Shown here one piece after another: positions 36,190-46,299 of a DNA stretch of 64,000 bases. Source of the DNA: Lycorma delicatula. Taxonomy: Eukaryota; Arthropoda; Insecta; Hemiptera; Fulgoridae. The DNA is taken from the NCBI RefSeq assembly GCF_047948215.1, contig NC_134463.1, positions 51,838,701-51,902,700 of the forward strand, written 5' to 3'. The translations under genes and the position numbers were made by a program. Position 1 is the stretch's first letter; every line of letters begins with the position of its first letter. The notes under the pieces were generated by a model. It searched no databases. It had not been told where the DNA came from and was given only the letters and a program-made list of their open reading frames with translations.

Positions 36190-36880
36190 AAGACCCGGCA
36201 ATGTTTCGCTATTGCTAGATTTGAGTATATATATATAAATTAAATGAAGGCAATTGAAAGTTTGATAAAACATTAACAAAATTAACATTACGGAAATTCA
36301 CAAAATTTAACCTTTCCCTTCTTCCCTTTTACCCTTCTCCATTTTCCTTTACCTTCATTCATTTTCCTTTTTTCTTTTCCCCATTTCTCTTTCCCTTATT
36401 TCCCTGTCCCCCTTCCTCTTTTCCCTTTTATTTTTTCCTTTCGATTTCCTTTTCCCGTTGTTTATTTTCCCGTTTTCCCTTTTTTTCTATTTTTCATTTT
36501 CCCATTCTTCTCTTTTAACTTTTTGATTTTTCTCTCTTTTCTTTTTCCCATTTTCCACTTTCTCCTTTTTCCCCGCGCGTAAATAGGTCCAGTAGATTTT
36601 TAATCTATGTAGTGGACACATATAACGGAAACACTGAAATCAAATCGTAAAATATTTAGTATAGCGTGTGTAGCTTTTTCAACCAACAAACACCGCTGTT
36701 TTAAAAAAAAAACATGTTTTTATCTGTCACACATGTGACATCTTAGTTAAATAAATAGTAGGTCTATAAAAACACGCGCGTATTCGAATACAACATTGTG
36801 TCAACATTTCAAAGAAATCGGTGAAGAATTTTTGGAGATTTAAGATTTTAAACAAACGAACATTTACATAGAGTTAATAA
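36190..36880. repeat. repeat with long pyrimidine tract
   Basis: From about 36,310 to 36,575 the plus strand is almost pure T and C (runs of TTTTCCC type), a strong strand asymmetry. It is bounded on the left by ACCCGGCAATGTTTCGCTAT and on the right by CCGCGCGTAAATAGGTCCAG. The right flank continues to a phrase ending TTTTGGAGATTTAAG-like and AACAAACGAACAT near 36,860, typical of the ends of arthropod interspersed repeats. I infer that tract and flanks are one element. Confidence 0.55.
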
Positions 36881-36884
36881 AAAA

Positions 36885-38035
36885 TGTGTTAAAGTCAAAT
36901 ATTTGCTCAATTAATAAGGAAGTTTAACAAAAAATACAAAACAAAATATTTAAGAATAATAAAAACTAAAGTCTACGGCAAAAAACTGAAACTTTTACTT
37001 TATTTCAAGTTTTGAAATTATCATTGTCATAAACATTACTTCTTTTAAAACTAAATAATTTGTTTTATTTTTCTAGTTAAGTTATGAATTACTAACACTT
37101 TTAATCCTGTAAAAAATAAAGAGTTTTAAGTATTAGATGTTTTAACCTGGGTTACTTTCAGGTCATTACAAATTTTAAAAAAATTATCTAAGGAATTCCA
37201 TGTCCTTAACAAGATATTTTAATACCAGATTCTTTCTAATTTTTTTATAAAAATTAATATTAACAATATTAGTATTAACATTTTGCCTATAACTTAATTA
37301 GTAAATTATTTCAATCATTAATTAGATTATCAAATAACTTTTAAAATTAGACGTACAGCGCCATATCAATTTTTTAAATTTCGTAATTTTTTTTTTATTT
37401 GACGTTCGTTGTTTACTACGAACACGATTTTAAAATAGACAACTCTGTATGATTAAAAGGTTATTTCACTTTTATACTCAGTATAACAGATTAGAAAGAA
37501 ATGTTCAGGATTTATTTGTATTTCCTGTTGAATGAATTTTAGAATCTTAACTATATTACGACGTGAGATTCAAATCGCTACAAAAATTTAGTTATTAATT
37601 TATTTAATTTTAAATCTGTCATTTTATTTTGAATTAATTTTTTCTTCAAAATTGAATGTTCCTTTTTTAACTACTTTTAAAGTATTAAGCTGGAGTACTG
37701 CTTACCTTTCTTAGTTTCATTATTTTATTACTTGCTGACGAGTTTCGGAACCGTTCCATTACAAAAATTAATTGTATTAGTACTTCTAAATTCTGTTAAT
37801 CTTTATATAGCGTTTAGTCAACGTCTCTCACTATATTTGACGTGATACTTTATCTGCTCTTCTTCTTGTTTATTTGTTATTAATGGTTATACTTGGTCTT
37901 TTAATTTTATTTATCTGTTTCTTGTCATCAATAAATTGAGGTTCTTGAATAGGATATCCGCTTGATTGTTGATCTGTTCATTCATGATCGTTTTATTGTT
38001 ACTTTTCAATAAAACTTTACAAATTTAAAGATTTT
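36885..38035. other. AT-rich DNA without recognised features
   Basis: No supported feature. The last about 100 bp may still belong to the adjoining Penelope-like element. Confidence 0.45.
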
Positions 38036-38039
38036 AACT

Positions 38040-38870
38040 TTACTTTTCAAATTTAAAGATTTCTAGATATTCTAAAATGTTCATTCTTCTTCGTTATAAC
38101 ACATTTCTGAATTAATTACATTGATTCTTCCATTTTCATTGGGGTATATTCTTCTTTTATTAAATGTGTTGAATAATTACAATCTTGCTTTTGTTTTTTA
38201 AAAGATCTTATGTGTTCGTTATATCTTAATTTTAATCTTCTTCCCGTTTGTCCACTGTAGGTTGTATTGCATTCACATTTTTATTTTCTATATACTATTA
38301 CTGGTGTATATATCTTTTCTTATATGTTATTATTAAAAATCTATTTTAATGTATTACTTTTATTTATAGTCATTTTTTATATTGTATTTACTAAAGAATT
38401 GTTTAATTGGGTAAATTTCTTTCCCAGTAAATGTTAATTTACTCCATTTCTTTATCGTTAGGTGTTTTAATTTCATTTAATTCATTTCTGATCATTTCTT
38501 TTTTTACCCATTATTATTTTATTTTTTTGTTGAAAAATAGTGTTTAACTTTTTTATAAGCTGCTTTCTTTAATGCATTTTATGTAGTCTATCATGTATAT
38601 AAAACCCGCTAATTTATACTCCATTGGGATATCCGAATTGTATGCTATGATGTTATCTGTATGGGTTTCTTTTCTATATATTTTAAAATTTAGATTATTA
38701 TTTTTTTCTGTTTATTTTTAGGTCTAAAAGATTAACATTTTCGTCTTTCACTTTTTCCATCGTATATTTAATATTATGGTAGAATTTTTTTTTTATTTCT
38801 TTCAGATATCGTTCTTTATTATTATTTATTTCTCTTTTAATTATCAGTAGTGTGTCGTCCACTAAACTAA
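38040..38870 (-). pseudogene. Penelope-like element: RT C-terminus plus GIY-YIG endonuclease
   Basis: Minus-strand coding, read from 38,870 down: LVDDTLLIIKREINN (RT motif C, VDD), then KYTMEKVKDENVNLLDLKIN (the FLDL-type motif), then FKIYRKETHTDN and IPMEYKLAGFIYMID. These are the C-terminal RT blocks of Penelope-like elements in correct order. About 300 bp further on comes KCECNTTYSGQTGRRLKIRY followed by NEHIRSFKKQKQDCNYSTHL, the core of a GIY-YIG nuclease domain (YSGQTGR...R...EH). Stops and frameshifts break the frame, for example a stop just before KCEC. The N-terminal RT part is absent. PLEs use this RT plus GIY-YIG pair to cleave and copy at their targets; this copy is a fossil. Confidence 0.88.
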
Positions 38871-40779
38871 TATTTTACCGGAAAAGATAATAGCAATTAT
38901 TATCTTAATAACAAAAAAGTTATTAGCCATGATTTTACGTCTTTATAATAGAAAATAAATTTTTATTCATTAAATTTCCTATTTTACTATTTTTATAAAT
39001 AACCATATCTAATTGAAATAATAATTACTTTGTAAACTACAAAGTACCCATTGATCTAAGAAGTTCAGATTCTGAGAAAAAATTATTTTTAAATATAATC
39101 CCTAGGCAATAAGAACATGGACAATTAATAGAACATATTTCGTCTTTTGTTTTTGCAGTTGATAACGCCATAAATTTGACTTAGATTAAAAAGTATTTAT
39201 TTTGTTTGTTTTCATTAAGTTTTATTATAAATCAATTTTAGAAATTAAATCAGTTTTTATAAATTTAAAAATTCTATTTGGGAATTAAAATAACATCACC
39301 GCGATAGTTTAAAATTATTAATAAGAGAATAATTTTTTTTAATGTTACTTTCAAAGATACAGTACAATGAGACTAACACAGAAGTATAAAATGAAGTAAA
39401 TTTTATGCAGTAATTTCTCGGTAAAATTTATGTATGAATAAAAATTCTATTTTTTATTGTGAAATAGCACTTAATTTAACTCACATAGCAGATTATTTCG
39501 TACGATATTAGCTCTTTGAGAGGTAGATTAGAGTTAGCTTTGTAATCCTTGATTCAGGAGGAACTGACAAACAAACTGGTAAAGGACTGTATGCTAAACG
39601 GTAATCCAGTAAATTATATTCCAACTATGTACGATACTTGTAATCATATATCCGTTGTTCTGAACATACAAGCATATTATTTTGGACATAACAGATGTGG
39701 TATGGTATTTATTGCTGATGGGTCTGTTACTAGAGTTGTAATTAATTTTCACTACAATATTAATGTAGATAATTACATATTTAGTGTCTTAATTGAATCT
39801 TCCAATATTTAATTATATTAGTGGATTCTCAAAATATAAGGAAACGAACGAAATCTTATTAGGCGTATATTAATTTTTAAAAAAATTAATTGTTATTTCG
39901 TTTTTAATTTTGACTTCGAAATATATCACAAAACCTCAAATTTAATTTAAGATCAAGATCATGAGGGATAACAAATAAAAATTAGGAAGGAAAATTTTAA
40001 AGTAATAATGATTAAAGAATTTATTTTACTATCAAATATATCAGTCGTATATCAGATTTACTTTTATGATAGATTTTAAGGAATTAATAAATTTCTACGT
40101 TTTAATTTTAGTTTGTGATACTCAATATGATTATTTTCATTTAAATTTAAACCAAATAAAATCCTAAAATATTGATGAACATCTGTAGTGTTTTTAATTT
40201 CCTATTAAGAACTAAACTTACAAAATTTACATAAAATCAGTCTAGTCATTTATCAAAATAGGTGAAAAAATAACTTGACAGGATTGTTAATGGAATTTTT
40301 CATTTTACAGTTTATTAAATTAATTTTTTTATAAATGCACTAACAAAGATGCAATACAATGAAAGTAACATAGAAGTATAAAATGAAGTAGTTTGAATGA
40401 GATAACTTGTCTGCAATCATTCTATTAAAAACTTAGTTAACAGAAGTAATGGAAACAAAACAATTTCACTTTGCCTGTAGACTACTGCCTGTAGACCTAT
40501 CCAAAGGTTAGTTTCTATGACTCGGATACTCTGTGAGTTTAACGGAAAGAATACATCGCATAAAGCTAGACCTTTTAATCCCTTTTAAAGGGAAAAAAGA
40601 GTGGTGGTGGAAGGACAAATTATTTTTACATGACCAAAATTATCAGGAACTAAAGAGAAAAATCAAATTCGCAACTTAAAAAGTTTAAAAAACGAATGAG
40701 ATTTTGGGTGGAACTCCAGTAGTCAGTATAAAAAATCGTTTTTATTTTATTAATATTACCATCATTATCCTGTTACGGC

Positions 40780-41067
40780 TGCCGGTATTATTTTACTGCG
40801 TTGCCAGTCTTATTCGAAGCAATCAATTGGAAACTCATTATTATGACCGATCACCAACTGTGAGCAGCGACTGAGACAACCAATCAGAATTATTGTTATT
40901 CTCATCAGTAAACCACCGGTCAAGCTAATTACAAGTTTCCCGTTATTGCAGTCGGCCAGCTGTATAAAGAACGTTCTTACGTCACACCAGTACACCATTG
41001 ATGGGAAAAACCGGACGTGGAAAATTCTCAACTCGATCGCCCGACCGTAGTCGACCATCCTGGTCAA
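40780..41067. other. GC-richer island, possible regulatory or unrecognised element
   Basis: Stands out from AT-rich surroundings. On the plus strand it holds CCAATCAG (40,880-40,887), TATAAAG (40,963-40,969) and TTACGTCA (40,977-40,984). CpG dinucleotides are frequent toward 41,050. An 85-codon minus-strand frame crosses it but resembles no family I know. It may be an unrecognised repeat instead of a promoter. Confidence 0.25.
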
Positions 41068-42180
41068 ATTACGGACTCATATTTCAGCCTCATATTAGAT
41101 TTAAAATCTATTTTATATGTATTTAAAGCGATTATAGTAATTTTTAACAGATGACCAGTTAAAGTGGAACTTATTTATTTACAAACCTTTTTCTTCTTTT
41201 TTATTTAAATAAACGAGCTCTGTATTACAATAATACTGTTAAAATTCACATTTGGAACATTAGCTATCTTTTTTAAAGCTGAAAAAACTATTTGTTTTTT
41301 TTTTTTGTTGTTATAATGAGTTTTTAATTGATATTTTGACAGATTACAAGCTGTTCTTAATTATGTTTAAATACTAATTATTTAAATCAGATATTAATGA
41401 AATAATGTTGAATAGTGTTTGTATTCTTTATTTGGTAACGCCATGTTTTTATTTAATTAATGAAATCATTAGAACGTTGAATTTTTAATTACGTTGAACA
41501 TTAATTCTTAATGATTCTATTTAATTAATGGAATAAATATAACGTTGAATTTTTACTACTCTAAAAGCATACGAATGAACAGGTACTTTTATATATTTAG
41601 GTACGTTTATATAATTCCTACAGGTTTTCCTTATTAAGTTGTAATTTAGAAGAGAATGGGCTTAAATATGATATAATACTCATATAATTGCGTTCCTGAA
41701 ATATATCTTTTCAAAAAAAAAAATCTTTTTCTTTCGTGAAGCATATTACAGTTGCACCAAAATTAAAATTTTTAGATTTATTTCTTAATTTTTTTTTATT
41801 ACATATATATAGTTTGTTTTAATTATTGATTGAATTAATGTACAGTATTGAACATTAATTGTTAATTATTTGATAAGTGGTGCTGCAATTTTGATATAAA
41901 TACAAAAGCCTTCTGTGAATTAATAGGATAAAACCAACATTATTAGGTAAATTTCCTTCCATTTATATATTTGTATTTGTTTAACGTATTGCATAAATGA
42001 AGTTAAACTGTGCACGTAGCGAAGTAAATCTTCATTAACATAAAATTGACTCTGGTTTCCAACTAACTTTATCCTTCTCCCTACTAGTAGGTACAAACTA
42101 TCTAACATACGCAAGGTTTAACTAATATTTTATCACAAATCCTGTATAAGTAAGGCCTGTATTTTAAGGTTATCCTGTAA

Positions 42181-42211
42181 GTATAAATGTGTAGGCGGCA
42201 CACATTTATAC
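42181..42211. repeat. 12 bp hairpin with GC-rich loop
   Basis: Arms GTATAAATGTGT (42,181-42,192) and its exact reverse complement (42,200-42,211) enclose the 7 nt loop AGGCGGC. Isolated; no surrounding element recognised. Confidence 0.9.
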
Positions 42212-42719
42212 AATAAAGCATTCTAATAATAGCATTGAATAATTAATTAGTAGTACTGTGTTGAATTATTTCATCTTTGTTTAGTATCATTTGTAGGCAA
42301 CTAAGTAGTTATTTTAATATGTTCATTATATATTTCTTTTGTTAACATTTTAATTAAATCAGAATAAGCTATGTAATATAAATTAATAAAAGCGATTACG
42401 ATAAATGATAAGATTTTTAATATTTATATGCTATATTATTTATTACTTTTTAGAAAAAAGGAAATAAATATTACTAACTTTATTAATTTACATTAATTTT
42501 AACATTTCTTACCTTTTATTAGAAAAAATATATTATTTTTTATTAAAAGGAAATTTATTCATCAAAAAATTTTAATTAATCGTATAAAGAAATTATTAAT
42601 ATTGTCATAATTTTTAAATAATTAAAGTGTTTAGTTTCTTTAACATGAAAACCGTAATAAGATAATTTTAAAAAAAAAGTTAAATCATTAAATATTAATA
42701 CAATTTTACTCAGGAAATT

Positions 42720-42960
42720 TTATTTTAAGATAGAAAAAGTGGATGTATGTATGTTAAGCATCATAAAACATAACAAAATATTATGTCGGTAACCTAAAAT
42801 GAGATACTAATCACCGGTCAAGAAAAGGGTTGTCATTCTTACGAATAACAAGCATCCCGTATAAGGTTTACAAAGGAAAGTGAAAGATTTTCTCTGCAAA
42901 GTAAAAGAACTGAAAAGTGAAATGGCTTTCCCTTGCGTTTTTCAGTAAATCAAATATACT
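42720..42960 (+). repeat. dispersed repeat, 5' half of a split copy
   Basis: Aligns with 28,240-28,450 (AAAATGAGATACTA, TTGTCATTCTTACGAATAAC, AAGCATCCCGT). The part that should follow is found about 2.3 kb further on at 45,230-45,690, after retroelement debris. Confidence 0.55.
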
Positions 42961-43049
42961 GTAACTTACCAAACCAGTTGAAATGTATGTAATATTCAAT
43001 CCTAAAAAATTGTACCTTCATTACTTTCAGTCAGGAAGGTGAGTGAAAG

Positions 43050-43450
43050 TAATTGTAAATAATTTTACTCACACGGGTCCTTCAACAGAAGGATAGGGCT
43101 TCTAGGGCAACGAGGGGATGGGGGACAGCTCCCTGCTGAGCTGCTATTCGTGTGCATGCACAGATGGGAAGCAGTGATGAGGCACGCAGACTCTCTCGTC
43201 CTCTTGTAGAAAAGATAGTAGTCTTTTTTCGGTGTTCTTGTTTGAGGCAAATAAGGCAGAAAAACCGAGTCCCGACTCCTAGGGTGGCGGAACAGGAACG
43301 ATATAGTCGGGCCTGGTAACTCTACACTGGGAGTTAGAGGCAGGCATTAATAGTTAACATCCAGCCGGCTTATAAAAGAACACTCCTACGGATTGGGTTA
43401 TGCATCACTGTGGAATCCAATTCGGGGGAGAGGGGAAAAAACAAAAAAAA
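43050..43450 (+). other. GC-rich segment ending in A-rich tail, probable LINE 3' end
   Basis: Base composition changes sharply at about 43,070 and again at 43,440. The 3' edge reads GGGGGAGAGGGGAAAAAACA followed by more A, as expected for the 3' end of a non-LTR retrotransposon. No motif of a coding region is readable. The family is not identified. Confidence 0.45.
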
Positions 43451-43689
43451 ACTAATGTTGTTTGTACCTGAGATACTTTAGAGAAATAAATATTTATTTA
43501 ATAGTTATAATGTTTTCCATCTTTCTGCTGGAAAAAAATTTCAGTATATTCTGTAATGACTACTAACTTTAGGTCATACATATTCAATATCAGATAGATA
43601 AGAGATATTTGTTTTTTAAGCACCTACCGGCCCACACAAACGCGTTCGCGCACACACATATTTATTATTTTATATATTTTTTATTGAAA

Positions 43690-44880
43690 CGGATCCAAAT
43701 GAAATAAGGAAAATTTCCGAATATTTGATTTTTTCTGTTCAAATGTCCTTACCAATTAAACGCTTTACAATCCACGAGGTTTTTCCAACGATTATCAATG
43801 AAGTACATCCAACAAAGGCATCGGGATATGATTTCATCATCGGTCAGGTTCTTTAAGAATTACCTCTATAACCGATACGTTTAGTCACTCTTATTTTTAA
43901 TGGTGTTATTCAGATTGGTTATTTTCCTAGTCCGTGGAAAATTTCACACGTAATTCTTGTACCAAAACCGGTTAAAGAACCAACAGATGCTCGACAAATT
44001 ATAAAAGTTGATACCGCATATTTTCTTTGTATTGCTAAAATCCTACCAAGAATATAGGTATTTTAAGGTAACATAAAGTAGTTTTAACGGAATTGTTTCT
44101 AATAAAATCAGGGGTACCTCGTGGAAGTGTTCTCGGACCCATCTTATATGTTCTGTTTACTGCCGAATTGCCAATTATGGCAGACACAACCGTTGCAACG
44201 TTTGGTGACGATACTTCAACTCTTGCTGTCCATGAAAATCCAGCTACTGCATCTCATTGTATTCAAGACTCTATTCCTCTTCACCAATCCTGGCTTACAC
44301 TTTGGAAAATAAAGATAAATAAAACAAAGTCGAAGCACGTCACACTCACCCTTCGAAAGGAAAACTGCCCAACTGTTTGAATCTTTAACATTCCAATTCC
44401 AAGTTCCCAAGAATGTAAATATTTAGGTTTTCATCTTGACCAGCGCCTTAATTGGGTAAAGCATATCAAATCTAAGAGAATGCAGTTTGACTTAAAGTTT
44501 AAAAACATTTACTGGCTAATAGGGCACAGATCTCGGCTCTCAGTAGAAAATAAATTATTGATTTATAAATCCATCCTGAAATCAATCTGGACTTATGGAC
44601 GTGAATTGTGGGGTACAGCAAGCAATTCTAATATTGACGTACTTGAACGTTATCAGACAAGAACACTGCAAAACAATTTTAAAAATACCTTGGTATATAA
44701 GTAATAACGTCATATGTAATAATTTTAAATTACGAACCGTTAGGCAAGAAATCTCTCAGATCAGTCAACGATATCAAACCCTATTAGCGAATTACGATAT
44801 TTCTTGAACGCCTACTTAGCACCAGTAAAATCTATCTCCGCCTTCGGACGTACTGAAAGGGGCTTTTTTTATTATAGTAA
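43690..44880 (+). pseudogene. Jockey-type LINE RT pseudogene with internal deletion
   Basis: From about 43,765 the finger region reads FTIHEVFPTIINEVHPTKAS then GYDFIIGQVL, continuing SPWKISHVILVPKPVKEPTD and FLCIAKILPRI to about 44,055. Immediately after, at 44,099, the sequence is already at SGVPRGSVLGPILYVLFTAE, so palm motif A and the region up to the QGS/RGS motif are deleted. Then come VATFGDDTSTLA (catalytic FADD as FGDD), KTKSKHVTL, YLGFHLDQRLNWVKHIKSKR near 44,425, and IWTYGRELWGTASNSNIDV near 44,590. Coding fades after about 44,805. Better preserved than the 7.6-10 kb copy and from a related family. Non-functional. Confidence 0.88.
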
Positions 44881-44954
44881 GGATAATTTTAAATAATATT
44901 TTAGAATTTCTAATATTATTTTTATATAGGTTGTCATATCACTTTCATAAGAAA

Positions 44955-44990
44955 ACACATATATACATATATGTGTGTGCGCGCGCGCGC
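44955..44990. repeat. 36 bp alternating purine-pyrimidine tract
   Basis: An unbroken alternating run passing from ACACATATAT through ATATGTGTGTG to GCGCGCGCGC. Such tracts can adopt Z-DNA under supercoiling (established knowledge). It follows the 3' end of the Jockey-type pseudogene. Confidence 0.9.
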
Positions 44991-45229
44991 TAGCTTCCCC
45001 TTGCATTCGCTTGCACTATATATTTATTTGGGTTTTCCGATGTGGTCAGGGGATGTTTGCCGGTCAATTAAGAGTCCCGTCTAGCTAGAGGGCTCTGTAC
45101 CTAGGACCCCCCTAGCATTCTTTAAATACATGCTTATGAGAATATTAATGATAAATAAAAATTAAAACCTGTTCAATTAATATCAAATATTGGTATATTG
45201 TAATTTCTTCAGGCAACATTTTGATCACT

Positions 45230-45690
45230 CACTACAAAACCCACTAATTAGTTTTTAGATATCCTATAGCGACTTATGTCACGAAATACATAATTAGAAT
45301 TATAAACGTAAATTACCAGCATAAAACGGTAAAAATTAAAAAAAAAATATTTTATGTGTTTTACTCCTTTAATAAATAAAATTAAAAAAAAACCGAAAAT
45401 GGCTTTTAGATATTTATCTAAAGAGTTCATGAACAAATCAAATGAATATCTCGTTTATTATAGCCAGAAATGGAGAAAATCATTGTTCGAATTTTTTTAG
45501 ATTTTTTCACACCTTTTAAGGTTTAATTTCAAAATATCTAGATATATTTTCTGTATGTTACATAAAAATTACTCACACCAGAGATAGAGCTCATATATTC
45601 ATTTGTTACGGAGGAATTAAAAAAATTGTAAATTTCATTGTTATTTTTTTTTAACTCTTTAAAAAGGGTTAACATGTTATTAAGCCTTTT
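45230..45690 (+). repeat. dispersed repeat, 3' half of a split copy
   Basis: Aligns with the second part of the 28.2-29.3 kb repeat: AATTATAAACGTAAATTACCA, AGATATTTATCTAAAGAGT, AATATCTCGTTTATTATAG and AATTAAAAAAATTGTAAATT occur in the same order. Confidence 0.6.
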
Positions 45691-46013
45691 AAAATGTTTG
45701 TAAGTCATGAGTTATAAAGACAGTGATCAGTTTATTTCCAATAAGAATCATAAATAACTAAGCCAAATATTCCACCATTCTTATACTTAACCGTAATTTT
45801 TTTTAAATTATGAATTAATAAAATTTTCCATTACTGACAACCCTTTTACAAAATCTAGGCAACTTGAACAATAATATACTTTAAGTAGAATGCATTGCTA
45901 GTTGGTGCCTTAGTGTCCACCAGTTAACCGATTTACATATATCAGTATAAAAAAATAAATATTCTCTTTTGAAAATATGGATATGCTAAATTCTGTGGCT
46001 GCGTACAAATTGT

Positions 46014-46290
46014 TACTTCCTTGTACGAAGTAAAGGAAGTATTGTGTGATCGCAAAAAATTTCCGTTTTCAGATTTCAACGGAAATATCCATTTTGATCA
46101 TCCCTGAATCCATTTTGACTAGTTTTGGCGTGACGTATGTATGTACGTATGTATCTCGCGTAACTTAAAAACGATTAGCCGTAAAATTTTGAAAGTTTGG
46201 ATTTAGGATTGTTGTAACATCTAGTTGTGCACCTCCCCTTTTGATTGCAATTGACTAAATCAAAAGTGTCCAAAACCCCAAAATCATTTA
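46014..46290 (+). repeat. dispersed repeat with terminal hairpin, copy B
   Basis: Begins with a hairpin (TACTTCCTT 46,014-46,022; AAGGAAGTA 46,033-46,041), then TTTCAACGGAAATATCCATT and CTGAATCCATTTTGACTAGT. It runs on to CTAGTTGTGCACCTCCCCTT and AAAAGTGTCCAAAACC. The first roughly 120 bp match the 19.4-19.65 kb copy in inverted orientation. Confidence 0.72.
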
Positions 46291-46299
46291 ATCGTAAAA

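Larger units (their letters stand above)
38880..42715. other. AT-rich DNA with local duplications, no gene recognised
   Basis: Contains a direct repeat pair (39,345-39,405 and 40,335-40,395; ACAGAAGTATAAAATGAAGT / ATAGAAGTATAAAATGAAGT), a tandem duplication near 41,452-41,558, and a GC-richer patch at 40,780-41,067. An 87-codon frame at 39,549-39,812 shows no recognisable domain, and I cannot say whether it is coding. Confidence 0.45.

Noticed and set aside
39549..39812. 87-codon frame that looks slightly protein-like
   Set aside because: No recognisable domain, no clear splice sites or homologue I can recall; could be chance. Decisive check: a translated search and RNA-seq.
40810..41067. 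85-codon minus-strand frame
   Set aside because: No motif; the local GC rise alone can keep a frame open. Kept only as a possible regulatory or unknown island.
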